From positions 31,386-95,385 of the forward strand of contig NZ_JAUXYL010000017.1 in assembly GCF_030694375.1 (NCBI RefSeq): DNA of 64,000 nucleotides, in the 5' to 3' direction. This document shows, piece by piece, positions 8,100-15,563 of this stretch; position 1 is the stretch's first letter; every line of letters begins with the position of its first letter. This DNA is from Algoriphagus sp. Its GTDB lineage: Bacteria > Bacteroidota > Bacteroidia > Cytophagales > Cyclobacteriaceae. Position numbers and translations under genes: made by a program. Below the pieces are notes generated by a model. That model saw only the letters and a list, made by a program, of their open reading frames with translations. It did not search any database and was not told the DNA's origin.

Positions 8100-9191
8100 A
8101 TGTCCATTTTTACAATTGTAGCCGGAGCTAGACCCAATTTCATGAAAATCGCTCCGATCATTCACGCTTTTCAGAAAAAACAAAAAGCTGGTGTTGATGT
8201 TCACTTCCGCCTCGTACATACCGGTCAGCACTACGATAAGAAGATGTCAGGCGACTTTTTTGATCAGCTTAATATCCCCGAACCGGATGCCAACCTAGGC
8301 GGGGGCGGTGGAACGCAAGCCGAGCAGACTGCTGCCATCATGATCGCTTTTGAAAAGGAACTCATGGAAAACCGGCCAGACCTTGTTATCGTCGTAGGAG
8401 ATGTGACAAGTACATTGGCTTGTTCGATTGCTGCCAAAAAACTTCAGATCGATGTCGCTCATGTAGAAGGGGGAATTCGTTCGGGAGATCTAAGCATGCC
8501 GGAGGAAATCAATCGAATGGTGACTGACAGTATCACAGATCACTTTTTCACTACTTCTGAAATCGCAAATACCAATCTCAGAAAAGCAGGTGTATCGGAA
8601 GAAAAGATCCATTTCGTGGGAAATACGATGATCGACACGCTGAAGGCCCAGATGTCTAATTTCAAAAGCCCTGAAGGGCCAGTATTTGAAAGCCTGAAGG
8701 CTGGAAATTACTTTGTCATGACCATGCACCGCCCGGCCAATGTAGACCAAGAGCATTCCCTTAAGGCAATGATTGATGCCATTTTGGAAGGTACGCAAGG
8801 TTTGCCAATCCTATTTCCCGTTCACCCACGGACGGCGAAGAACCTTCAAAACCTGGGTATCCAAGCCCCAAACCTCCACATGTGCGAACCCCTGGGCTAC
8901 CTGGAGTTCAACTATTTGGTAAAAAATGCCAAAGGTGTGATCACTGACTCAGGAGGGATCACTGAAGAAACATCCGTAATGAATATTCCATGCATCACCC
9001 TTCGGGACAATACCGAGCGAGCCGAAACGATTCACTTGGGAACAAATGAACTGGTCGGAACTGATCCTAAAAAACTGAAGCCTTTCCTTGAAAAAATCAT
9101 GAAGGGGGAATGGAAACAATACCAGGGAATTCCACTTTGGGATGGAAAGACTGCGGAGCGGATTGTGGACATCTTGGTCAATTCTTATTAA
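8100..9191 (+). CDS. wecB: UDP-N-acetylglucosamine 2-epimerase (non-hydrolysing)
   Basis: 363 residues from ATG 8100 (MSIFTIVAGARPNFMKIAPI, the family's standard start); a TTG at 8076 in frame is less likely. Converts UDP-GlcNAc to UDP-ManNAc for surface polysaccharides. Diagnostic stretches: GARPNFMKIAP, HTGQHYDKKMS, HVEGGIRSGDLSMPEE, MTMHRPANVD and ITDSGGITEETS. The last holds the nucleotide-binding loop. The gene is followed after 3 bases by a cupin gene, and wzi lies nearby on the other strand, consistent with a cell-surface glycan role. Confidence 0.95.
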   Translation: MSIFTIVAGARPNFMKIAPIIHAFQKKQKAGVDVHFRLVHTGQHYDKKMSGDFFDQLNIPEPDANLGGGGGTQAEQTAAIMIAFEKELMENRPDLVIVVGDVTSTLACSIAAKKLQIDVAHVEGGIRSGDLSMPEEINRMVTDSITDHFFTTSEIANTNLRKAGVSEEKIHFVGNTMIDTLKAQMSNFKSPEGPVFESLKAGNYFVMTMHRPANVDQEHSLKAMIDAILEGTQGLPILFPVHPRTAKNLQNLGIQAPNLHMCEPLGYLEFNYLVKNAKGVITDSGGITEETSVMNIPCITLRDNTERAETIHLGTNELVGTDPKKLKPFLEKIMKGEWKQYQGIPLWDGKTAERIVDILVNSY

Positions 9192-9194
9192 ACA

Positions 9195-9677
9195 ATGACG
9201 ACAAACAGAATTCAGGAATTGGTTGAAAAACTTCAGATGAAATCCCATCCTGAGGGTGGATTTTATTCAGAAACTTACCGCTCGGATAGCGATCTGGAAA
9301 CCCCCGCGGGCAAAAGACAACTGATCACGTCTATATTTTTCTTGCTTCGCTCTCAGGATGTCTCCCATTTTCACCGGATCAAATGCGATGAACTTTGGTT
9401 TTGGCATGAGGGTAGCCCACTTTCGGTGCATTTACTCGGAGCAAAAGGACATGAAATCCTAAAACTTGGTCCGGTGGACAATCAGCATTCGCTTCCCCAA
9501 CACCTGGTCAAGGCTGAAACAATTTTTGGAAGTTCGGTAGATGAGCCAAACAGTTACAGTTTGGTGTCTTGTGTAGTGGCTCCCGGTTTTGATTTCAGGG
9601 ATTTTGAATTGTTCAAGGCTGAGGATTTACTGCCAATTTTCCCTGACGCTGCGCAAATCATACGAAAACTCACTTAA
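9195..9677 (+). CDS. Cupin_5 (DUF985) family protein
   Basis: 160 residues. Single cupin barrel of the DUF985 type: LQMKSHPEGGFYSETYRS, then SIFFLLRSQDVSHFHRIKCD (putative metal-binding His pair), DELWFWHEGSPL and SCVVAPGFDFRDFEL near the C-terminus. All are hallmark segments of the family. Enzymatic function is not established for most members. It starts 3 bases after wecB and is probably in the same transcript. Confidence 0.9.
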   Translation: MTTNRIQELVEKLQMKSHPEGGFYSETYRSDSDLETPAGKRQLITSIFFLLRSQDVSHFHRIKCDELWFWHEGSPLSVHLLGAKGHEILKLGPVDNQHSLPQHLVKAETIFGSSVDEPNSYSLVSCVVAPGFDFRDFELFKAEDLLPIFPDAAQIIRKLT

Positions 9678-9680
9678 GAA

Positions 9681-10124
9681 TTACCTTCCGTATTTAAGAA
9701 TTAGGGCAAGCTGTCCCGCATGGTAAGCGGTATGCGTGGAGATTCTTCCCAAAGCTTCGGATCTTGATTTACGACCAAACTCCTTAGTCTCAATGATATC
9801 ATCCCAATTTTCCTGAATCAAAATCGCCTTTTCGAGCATTTCTCCGGCATAAGCGACAATTTCTCTGAGTTCATCGAGATTGGTCCATTCACCCGTGTCT
9901 TTTCCTGCAATCAGGGTTTTGGCCACGATTTTCACCTCTCCAAGGCCAAAGACATTTTTGGAAAACAATAATTCTACCTCAGCAATATGTCGGATCAGGA
10001 ATCCCGCTGAGTTTGGACTAGCGCCATTTTTTTTGGGGAGATCAGATTCTTGTATTGCGTCGAGCAGTTTGGTGAATCGAGTTCTTCCTTCCTTCCAAAG
10101 ATCTACAAGCGAAGCATTCTTCAT
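9681..10124 (-). CDS. DinB-family (four-helix metal-binding) protein
   Basis: 147 residues from ATG 10124 (MKNASLVDLWKEGRTRF), which sits 1 base after the upstream gene's stop; the frame extends upstream but would overlap that gene. Helical, with the metal-ligand histidines of DinB/YfiT folds: FLIRHIAEVELLFSKNVF and the end ISTHTAYHAGQLALILKYGR. DinB-like proteins include thiol-dependent transferases, but the specific reaction here is unknown. Probably cotranscribed with the secreted protein gene upstream. Confidence 0.85.
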   Translation of the reverse strand: MKNASLVDLWKEGRTRFTKLLDAIQESDLPKKNGASPNSAGFLIRHIAEVELLFSKNVFGLGEVKIVAKTLIAGKDTGEWTNLDELREIVAYAGEMLEKAILIQENWDDIIETKEFGRKSRSEALGRISTHTAYHAGQLALILKYGR

Positions 10125-10125
10125 C

Positions 10126-10695
10126 TTAATTCGAGTTTTCAGCCCATCCCCACGGAGCTTGAGGCAGTTCAATTGGCGTCGTCAGGTCAAACTTTACTGA
10201 GAAAAAAGTCTCCGATCCAGTTCTTCTCAGGTTATAAGTAAATGAAGTTTCATCCACTGTAATCCACCATACATTTCCGGCAGCGTAGGGGATGAGGTCA
10301 GTGGTCTCCTGATCAGCAGGGAATATTTGCATCGCCGAGAAACCCGTATTTGAAGCCGTTCCCCCATACTGCGTGATTTTATCTTCCGAGCCATCTTCGT
10401 GTCGGTGGTCATGCTTTAACTTGATCAGGTCACCTTCCATCGTCAAAACCCAAGTTCTGGATCTGTCATCTCCGACGAAAAAAGGGATTCTTAATCTCCC
10501 GTCTTCGCAACTTCGGACATGCATCACCAGCCTTCCGGAAAATCTCGGGTCAGACTCCGGTGAGACCAATTTCCCTTCGTAGGCTTTGCCGCAATGTGCG
10601 GAAAGTGCATCCCAAAACTGTGTAGCTGCTGATTTTTCCTGAGAAAACACTGAAAATTGAATACTGAAAAGAGCAATAATGAAAAGGTGCTTCAT
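10126..10695 (-). CDS. Secreted protein of unknown function
   Basis: 189 residues with a clear signal peptide (MKHLFIIALFSIQFSVFSQ). The mature part begins with a helix and a Cys (FWDALSAHCGKAYEGKLV) and continues as mostly beta strands, e.g. GRLVMHVRSCEDGRLRIPFF and SRTWVLTMEGDLIKLKHDHR. The two cysteines could form a disulphide. No family recognised. Stop and the next gene's start are one base apart, so coupled expression with the DinB-like gene is likely. Confidence 0.7.
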   Translation of the reverse strand: MKHLFIIALFSIQFSVFSQEKSAATQFWDALSAHCGKAYEGKLVSPESDPRFSGRLVMHVRSCEDGRLRIPFFVGDDRSRTWVLTMEGDLIKLKHDHRHEDGSEDKITQYGGTASNTGFSAMQIFPADQETTDLIPYAAGNVWWITVDETSFTYNLRRTGSETFFSVKFDLTTPIELPQAPWGWAENSN

Positions 10696-10702
10696 AGTTT
10701 TA

Positions 10703-10769
10703 TTTTTTAACGGCCATGTGATCTATCCCATACCTGTCTGTCACAGGCAGGCTTGTTTCGGGAGAATCT
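10703..10769. repeat. Upstream element GGCCAT...CGGGAGAATCT with a palindromic insert (copy 1)
   Basis: Directly upstream of the secreted-protein gene. TTTTTTAACGGCCAT (10703-10717) and CGGGAGAATCT (10759-10769) also frame the second copy upstream of the acetolactate decarboxylase gene (11553-11591). Here the segment between them contains the palindromic unit ACCTGTCTGTCACAGGCAGG (about 10732-10751), similar to dispersed units at 11634, 20611 and 27971. Confidence 0.5.
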
Positions 10770-10827
10770 TTACTGGCTATAATTGAGGACATCATCGGAT
10801 CAAGATAAAGGAGTAAATCCTATTTCT

Positions 10828-11538
10828 CTAATTCCCTGCTATTCTTTCCTTGGGAAAATAAATAACCATTTGATCAAGCTTACTTTGAAACCTATCCAGG
10901 TGACCTGCAAAATCTCTATTCTCACTTAGAAAATGAACATGCATAAAGCTGTCATGATGAGTGTAGATGCGCTGTCCTTCTCTGGAATAGAATCCAATCA
11001 ACTCTCCCGATTCTCCCTGATGTTCATAATTGGCTTGATTTCTTCCTTCCACATAGCCGGGAATGTCTGCAGATCTCGGGGTCACAATGTGCGTGGTCAT
11101 TCGGTCAAACTTCCCCTCGATCCGAAAAGGCAATGGGGTCATCAGATCCACACCATTCGCCATCAAAGTTGATTCAATAAGCTTCTCCAATTCCTGAATG
11201 GACCCCACTTGGCCTTGAATGGGGATTTTTTCCCATTCCTCCACATTTGCGTACACCAAAAAAGGGGCCTCGACCTGCCATTCGGATTGGATACTTCCTT
11301 TTCCTTCGGGAGTCACAATACCGGTATAAGGAATGCCATCCACAGCGGTGATTTCACCTTGCATTTTACCCAAAGGGCCCAAGGCAATCAAGCCTTTGTA
11401 CTTTCGAAGTGAATCCAGCGAAATGGTCGGAGCAAATCCGCTTTTTCCCATCTCACTCATCGCCCCGACATGCCTCACCTGTGCATTTAACGTGGAAAAT
11501 GAAATAAACAAACCAAATAAGAGTGCTGATTTTTTCAT
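10828..11538 (-). CDS. Alpha-acetolactate decarboxylase with signal peptide
   Basis: 236 residues. Decarboxylates 2-acetolactate to acetoin. Family features: GPLGKMQGEITAVDGIPYTG (conserved Glu62 in GEI), PFRIEGKFDRMTTHIVTPRS, and the zinc-binding block HHDSFMHVHFLSENRDFAGH with His200, His202 and His213. The N-terminus MKKSALLFGLFISFSTLNAQ is a good signal peptide, so the enzyme should act in the periplasm or outside. That is odd for a substrate made in the cytoplasm, although exported forms are known in some bacteria. No acetolactate synthase lies nearby. Confidence 0.9.
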   Translation of the reverse strand: MKKSALLFGLFISFSTLNAQVRHVGAMSEMGKSGFAPTISLDSLRKYKGLIALGPLGKMQGEITAVDGIPYTGIVTPEGKGSIQSEWQVEAPFLVYANVEEWEKIPIQGQVGSIQELEKLIESTLMANGVDLMTPLPFRIEGKFDRMTTHIVTPRSADIPGYVEGRNQANYEHQGESGELIGFYSREGQRIYTHHDSFMHVHFLSENRDFAGHLDRFQSKLDQMVIYFPKERIAGN

Positions 11539-11552
11539 GTGTTTCTATTTTG

Positions 11553-11591
11553 TTTTTTTAAGGCCATCCCGATCTTTAATCGGGAGAATCT
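11553..11591. repeat. Upstream element GGCCAT...CGGGAGAATCT (copy 2)
   Basis: TTTTTTTAAGGCCAT, then hairpin CCCGAT (11568-11573) with ATCGGG (11579-11584), then AGAATCT. Lies 15 bases upstream of the acetolactate decarboxylase ATG, in its 5' leader. Same frame sequences as copy 1, which carries a different palindrome in the middle. Confidence 0.5.
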
Positions 11592-11633
11592 CGCATTACG
11601 AATAATCACTTCTCCGTGTGACACAAATAGGGG

Positions 11634-11676
11634 CATGCCTGTCTGCCTCAGGCAGGCCTGCTTGTGGCAGACAAGC
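11634..11676. repeat. Dispersed palindromic unit (CTGCCT..AGGCAG type)
   Basis: GCATGCCTGTCTGCCTCAGG followed by CAGGCCTGCTTGTGGCAGAC: nested inverted repeats built from CTGCC/GGCAG. It sits just after the permease stop codon (intergenic with the leader of the decarboxylase gene). Related units occur at 10732, 20611 and 27971. Confidence 0.55.
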
Positions 11677-11682
11677 TCGATT

Positions 11683-12660
11683 TCATAAGATAAAATTGAA
11701 AATGAATCCTGAGATAATAATAAAAAGTGTCACCACCCCGAAGTAAATACTTATTAAACGGGTAGACATGACCTTTTTGAGCAATGTTCCCTCAGGAATC
11801 GAAAGCCCAATCGTCGCCATCATAAAAGCGATCGAAGTCCCGATCGGAACACCCTTGGCTACTAATACCTGAATGACCGGAATGATCCCCGCCGCATTGG
11901 AATAAAGGGGGACAGCCAAGATAACCGCGAATGGAACCGTCCACCACTGACCGGAACCCAAATATTGGGCAAAGAAGTTCTCCGGAACATATCCATGCAT
12001 TGCAGCACCGATCCCGATACCTATGATGACGTAGATGACAATGCTTTTGACAATCCCCCAAGCCTCATGTAACACCGCCTTCAATCGCTCCTTGAAAGGA
12101 ACCTGCTCGGCTCGATACGCTTCACTTGCCTCTGTTTTGGCTTTAATCAGATTCTGAACCCAATCGGAAAGGTATTTTTCGAGTCCCATCCTGCCCAGGA
12201 CCATTCCACCAATGGTTCCAAGCAAAATACCGGTGACTGCATAAATCACGGTAAACTTGATCCCAAACAAGCCTATGAACATAGCAAGTGCTATTTCATT
12301 GACTAGGGGTGAAGTAATCAGGAATGAAAAAGTGACTCCCAGAGGAATCCCACCTTGTACAAATCCAATGAATAAGGGAACAGAAGAGCAGGAACAAAAG
12401 GGCGTAATCGCTCCAAAAAATGAAGCAAGGAGATTTTCGAGTCCGTACAATTTTTTTCGCTGAAGGAAGTCACGCAACCGCTCAACAGGGAAATAGGCGT
12501 TGACCAATCCCATCAGCGTAGTGATGAGCATCAAGAGGATCAGAATCTTGATCGTGTCGTAGAAGAAAAAGTTTACAGCTATCCCTAGCTTTGAACTTTC
12601 CTCCAATCCAAAAACACCGTAAACCAGCCAGTCGGCGAGGTTTTGTAACCAATCGAACAT
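11683..12660 (-). CDS. ArsP/DUF318-family permease
   Basis: 325 residues, about eight to nine membrane segments. The signature AITPFCSCSSVPLFIGFVQ (CSCSS with flanking prolines) and the second half repeat AVPLYSNAAGIIPVIQVLV are typical of the permease family that includes ArsP, an exporter of organoarsenicals. Many members have no known substrate. A cytoplasmic loop of charged residues lies near the middle (KAKTEASEAYRAEQVPFKER). The gene follows the redox-thioredoxin gene after 9 bases, a pairing commonly seen for this family. Confidence 0.88.
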   Translation of the reverse strand: MFDWLQNLADWLVYGVFGLEESSKLGIAVNFFFYDTIKILILLMLITTLMGLVNAYFPVERLRDFLQRKKLYGLENLLASFFGAITPFCSCSSVPLFIGFVQGGIPLGVTFSFLITSPLVNEIALAMFIGLFGIKFTVIYAVTGILLGTIGGMVLGRMGLEKYLSDWVQNLIKAKTEASEAYRAEQVPFKERLKAVLHEAWGIVKSIVIYVIIGIGIGAAMHGYVPENFFAQYLGSGQWWTVPFAVILAVPLYSNAAGIIPVIQVLVAKGVPIGTSIAFMMATIGLSIPEGTLLKKVMSTRLISIYFGVVTLFIIISGFIFNFIL

Positions 12661-12669
12661 AGCAACAGC

Positions 12670-12903
12670 TTAAGCGAGAAGCGCCAAAACCTCAGAAACC
12701 GTTGGCACCTTACCTTTCATTTTCAGTACCTCATCCACCACGATTGCCGGAGTACTCATGACATTGTATTCCATGATTTTTTGGATGTCTTCCACCTTGA
12801 TGACTTCTGCTTGCTGACCTGATAGGGCAAGTGCTTCGTTGATCACAGACTCTGTCTGTTTGCATTTGGGACAGCCTGTTCCGAGGATTTTGATCGTTTT
12901 CAT
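12670..12903 (-). CDS. Small redox-active-disulphide (thioredoxin-like) protein
   Basis: 77 residues from ATG 12903 (MKTIKILGTGCPKCKQTESV); the frame is open upstream but this start gives the standard N-terminus. Glutaredoxin-sized thioredoxin fold with active site Cys11-Pro-Lys-Cys14 and the cis-proline loop MSTPAIVVDEVL. Members of this family (TM0996/MtaDH type) are regularly encoded with DUF318 permeases and often ArsR-type regulators, as here with the permease 9 bases downstream. It probably keeps the permease or its cargo reduced (inference). Confidence 0.9.
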   Translation of the reverse strand: MKTIKILGTGCPKCKQTESVINEALALSGQQAEVIKVEDIQKIMEYNVMSTPAIVVDEVLKMKGKVPTVSEVLALLA

Positions 12904-12931
12904 TAATGTCAGATTTTGGAAAAATTGATTC

Positions 12932-12947
12932 ATCGTAAAATAACGAT
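12932..12947. promoter_or_regulatory. Possible operator: inverted repeat upstream of the thioredoxin/permease pair
   Basis: ATCGT (12932-12936) and ACGAT (12943-12947) form a perfect 5-base inverted repeat with a 6-base spacer, 29 bases before the ATG. A second short inverted repeat GGTGA/TCACC lies at 12965-12980. ArsR-type repressors bind such sites, but no regulator gene is adjacent, so this is a guess. Confidence 0.3.
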
Positions 12948-12984
12948 AAATAAACTATCTAACAGGTGACTTTAATCACCCCGA

Positions 12985-13019
12985 AAAATGAAAAAAGCCA
13001 CCTGACTGACTCTGGTGAC
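12985..13019 (-). terminator. Possible terminator of the TonB-receptor operon
   Basis: On the minus strand GTCACC (13019-13014) can pair with GGTGGC (13002-12997), with one mismatch, followed by TTTTTT. It lies 30 bases after the stop of the last lipoprotein gene. The stem is weak and the loop 11 bases. Confidence 0.4.
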
Positions 13020-13049
13020 TCTAAGAATTTAAATGGGAGGTAAATAAGT

Positions 13050-13616
13050 TTATTCCAATGAAACAGGCTCCTTATAGGTCCATTCTTTTTCTTCAAAATC
13101 GTAAACTGACATGAGGCTGGGAAATTCTATAAAATCCTCTCGCAGAGGATTCATCTCTATTTTACCTTTCCCACTGACAAAATCATCGAAAATGACATTC
13201 CCAAAATTTTTAACATCAACCTCAGGTATCATTTTAGTTACGAAAACCTCTTCGAAATAATCTATCTCGCCTTTATCATCCAAAGTAAATACACCTGCTA
13301 CTCCTCGCTTATGATTGTTGACATTTCTTGCCGGACGCACTAAGTAGAATAAATACCGTCCTTCTGCATCTTTGAAAAATCTAACCATTTCAAAATTGGG
13401 AACCTCTTTCATATAAAAAGGTCTGTTCTCCGGAAGCATCCGTTGAGATTTGATCACGCCTTTTGGTGTGATATAGATGTAGGAAATAATTTTAGCCATT
13501 ATTTCTTCCTGCTCTTTTTCTTTGAAATAGTAGCCAAAGTCCTTTGGGGTCAATTTAGGTCCACAACCTGTAAGTAAAATCACAATCAAAACTAGACTAA
13601 GAAAACTGAATCGCAT
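13050..13616 (-). CDS. Lipoprotein, third gene of the TonB-receptor operon
   Basis: 188 residues from ATG 13616, chosen for the lipoprotein signal MRFSFLSLVLIVILLTGCGP (Cys18). Mature protein is mixed alpha/beta and charged, with stretches KIISYIYITPKGVIKSQRM and AEGRYLFYLVRPARNVNN. No family recognised. Eighty-two bases downstream of the large lipoprotein gene and on the same strand as the TonB-dependent receptor, so likely part of the same uptake cluster. Confidence 0.65.
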   Translation of the reverse strand: MRFSFLSLVLIVILLTGCGPKLTPKDFGYYFKEKEQEEIMAKIISYIYITPKGVIKSQRMLPENRPFYMKEVPNFEMVRFFKDAEGRYLFYLVRPARNVNNHKRGVAGVFTLDDKGEIDYFEEVFVTKMIPEVDVKNFGNVIFDDFVSGKGKIEMNPLREDFIEFPSLMSVYDFEEKEWTYKEPVSLE

Positions 13617-13698
13617 GTTTAATTTATTTTGGAACGAAGTAAAAAAGATAAAGGGACGATCACTCATCCCTTTATCAAAAAAGATTAAATGTTTACTC

Positions 13699-15543
13699 TT
13701 AAAGACCTTTTGAATAGTCTTTCAATTCAGGAACCCACTCAACCCAACCTGCAGTCCAATCAGTAGTACCAAAAGCACCACGGAAGGTAACAGGGGTAAA
13801 GAAGGAAGGTAAACCTGTAAAGCTAGCTCCAGTCAACAAGACAGAACCTGCATTAGGCGTAACCTTAGGAGAATTTGTGGCAAATAGTGTTGGATCGATA
13901 CCAGCATCTTGCCACTTGTTTAGAATCTGATTGTTTTCCAAGAACCATGCCTCTGCTGTCTTATCTGCAATAGGAAGTTGGGTCAAGGTAAATACACCAT
14001 TCGAGAATGAAGCTGTACCCGCACCTACTCTAAAGCCTCTTGGTGCATTTGGATGGTTGGCACCATTTGCTGGTGCAGTTGTGAAAATCGTCCCAGCTGA
14101 TCCAAATCCATTACCTCCCCAGTTATCTACACCGGCAAGAACGTTATTCTTAAGAACCAATTCACCGGAAGCGGCATGATTCACAGTATTTGTTCCATCA
14201 ATGAAGATTCCGTTTGGATAGCCCGTAAAGAATGAATTGTGAATCTTCAATCTGTTAGATCTTCTCAAGTGAGCAGCAGATTGGAACTGAAGTGATACCG
14301 GAGTTTCTCTAGTCGCTTTTGGACCAATGATAGTGATGTTAGAAAAAGTTCCAGAAGTAAATGGAGCAGTCAAAGAACCTTGACCATCGTTATCAACTTC
14401 AAAACCATTGGAACCTGATTGATCGGCAAGAGTTGCACCTCTTACGCCAAGACCATACTGAACAAAACCAGAGAATCCAAAATCAACATCGAAATCATCA
14501 TCTAAACCTTTGAATGCGACTAGGTATTTAGCATTTACTGTTCCTCCAAACCATTCGAATGCATCATCCAAACCATAAGTGGCCTGTACATATTCAATAG
14601 TAGTTCCTCTACCCACAGCACCCATTGTCAAAGAATTAACTTCTTGATTTGGGTTAATTGGAACTCCAGCATACTCAAGTCTAACATATTTTAATGAACC
14701 TGAATTATCATCATCATCAGGTGCCGAACCACCACCTGACCATGCTGCATAGCCACCTTCTAACTCGAAGTAACCATTAGCTTGATTATTAGAAGCTCTA
14801 CCGCAGATTACCAATCCTCCCCAGTCACCAGGCTCTTTTGAACCAACCGGAGCTTCAGAAGTAAATACAATTGGTAAGGCTGCAGTGCCATTTGCGATAA
14901 TCTTCGCTCCTCTTTGGACAATTAAAGTGCCTTTTGTTTCTCTGTCTCCATAAATTACAGTACCTGGTTCAATGGTCAAGGTTGGACCTGAGTCCTTCGC
15001 AGGTATTGTACCAATAGCTGGGTCATTTCCAACTCTCACAAATCCATTGAGGCGGTAAATATTCCCTCTAGTCCAAGTGGTATTAGCGGTAATTGTACCT
15101 GTTACTTCTACAATTGGCTTATTAGGGATAGCATTAGCTGTTACAGTGATAACTGCATCAGTTGAAGTCAAACCCGCTTTATCCACGGAATTGAACAAGA
15201 AAACCACCTGATCACCTTCATTAAAGGTTGTGGGAATTCTAAATTTGAACTCATAGCTTCCAGTGGTAACAATTCCGTTGAATGTAGCATCAGGAAAGGC
15301 CGCATCAGGAATACCGTTTCTTCTGATTTTGATAGCTGATAATCCTCCTTTGGCTTCAGCATTGATGGTTGCCGTAACTTCAGAACCAGGGATACCGGAC
15401 AGTGCATTGGTAGAAGCAGAAACTACAGGGGGAACTGCTGGTTCCGGATCGTCTTCACAAGAGAAGATGGCAGTAGTAAGCAGCAAAGCTGCTACTAAAT
15501 TTATCCATCTGGATTTGGAGAAAAACTGAATTGGTCTTTTCAT
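13699..15543 (-). CDS. Large beta-helix-like lipoprotein next to a TonB-dependent receptor
   Basis: 614 residues. Signal with lipobox-like TTAIFSCEDDPEP (Cys29). An Ig-like stretch (about 40-130) is followed by a long Gly/Asn-rich region with strand-turn periodicity, e.g. GPTLTIEPGTVIYGDRETKG, TLIVQRGAKIIANGTAALPI and GDWGGLVICGRASNNQANGY, as in right-handed parallel beta-helices. Such proteins are often encoded directly downstream of TonB receptors in Bacteroidota and are sometimes mislabelled as transporters. Starts 20 bases after the receptor stop, so cotranscribed. Probable surface ligand-binding partner (inference); ligand unknown. Confidence 0.75.
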   Translation of the reverse strand: MKRPIQFFSKSRWINLVAALLLTTAIFSCEDDPEPAVPPVVSASTNALSGIPGSEVTATINAEAKGGLSAIKIRRNGIPDAAFPDATFNGIVTTGSYEFKFRIPTTFNEGDQVVFLFNSVDKAGLTSTDAVITVTANAIPNKPIVEVTGTITANTTWTRGNIYRLNGFVRVGNDPAIGTIPAKDSGPTLTIEPGTVIYGDRETKGTLIVQRGAKIIANGTAALPIVFTSEAPVGSKEPGDWGGLVICGRASNNQANGYFELEGGYAAWSGGGSAPDDDDNSGSLKYVRLEYAGVPINPNQEVNSLTMGAVGRGTTIEYVQATYGLDDAFEWFGGTVNAKYLVAFKGLDDDFDVDFGFSGFVQYGLGVRGATLADQSGSNGFEVDNDGQGSLTAPFTSGTFSNITIIGPKATRETPVSLQFQSAAHLRRSNRLKIHNSFFTGYPNGIFIDGTNTVNHAASGELVLKNNVLAGVDNWGGNGFGSAGTIFTTAPANGANHPNAPRGFRVGAGTASFSNGVFTLTQLPIADKTAEAWFLENNQILNKWQDAGIDPTLFATNSPKVTPNAGSVLLTGASFTGLPSFFTPVTFRGAFGTTDWTAGWVEWVPELKDYSKGL

Positions 15544-15563
15544 GATTAATTAATTAACTGGTT

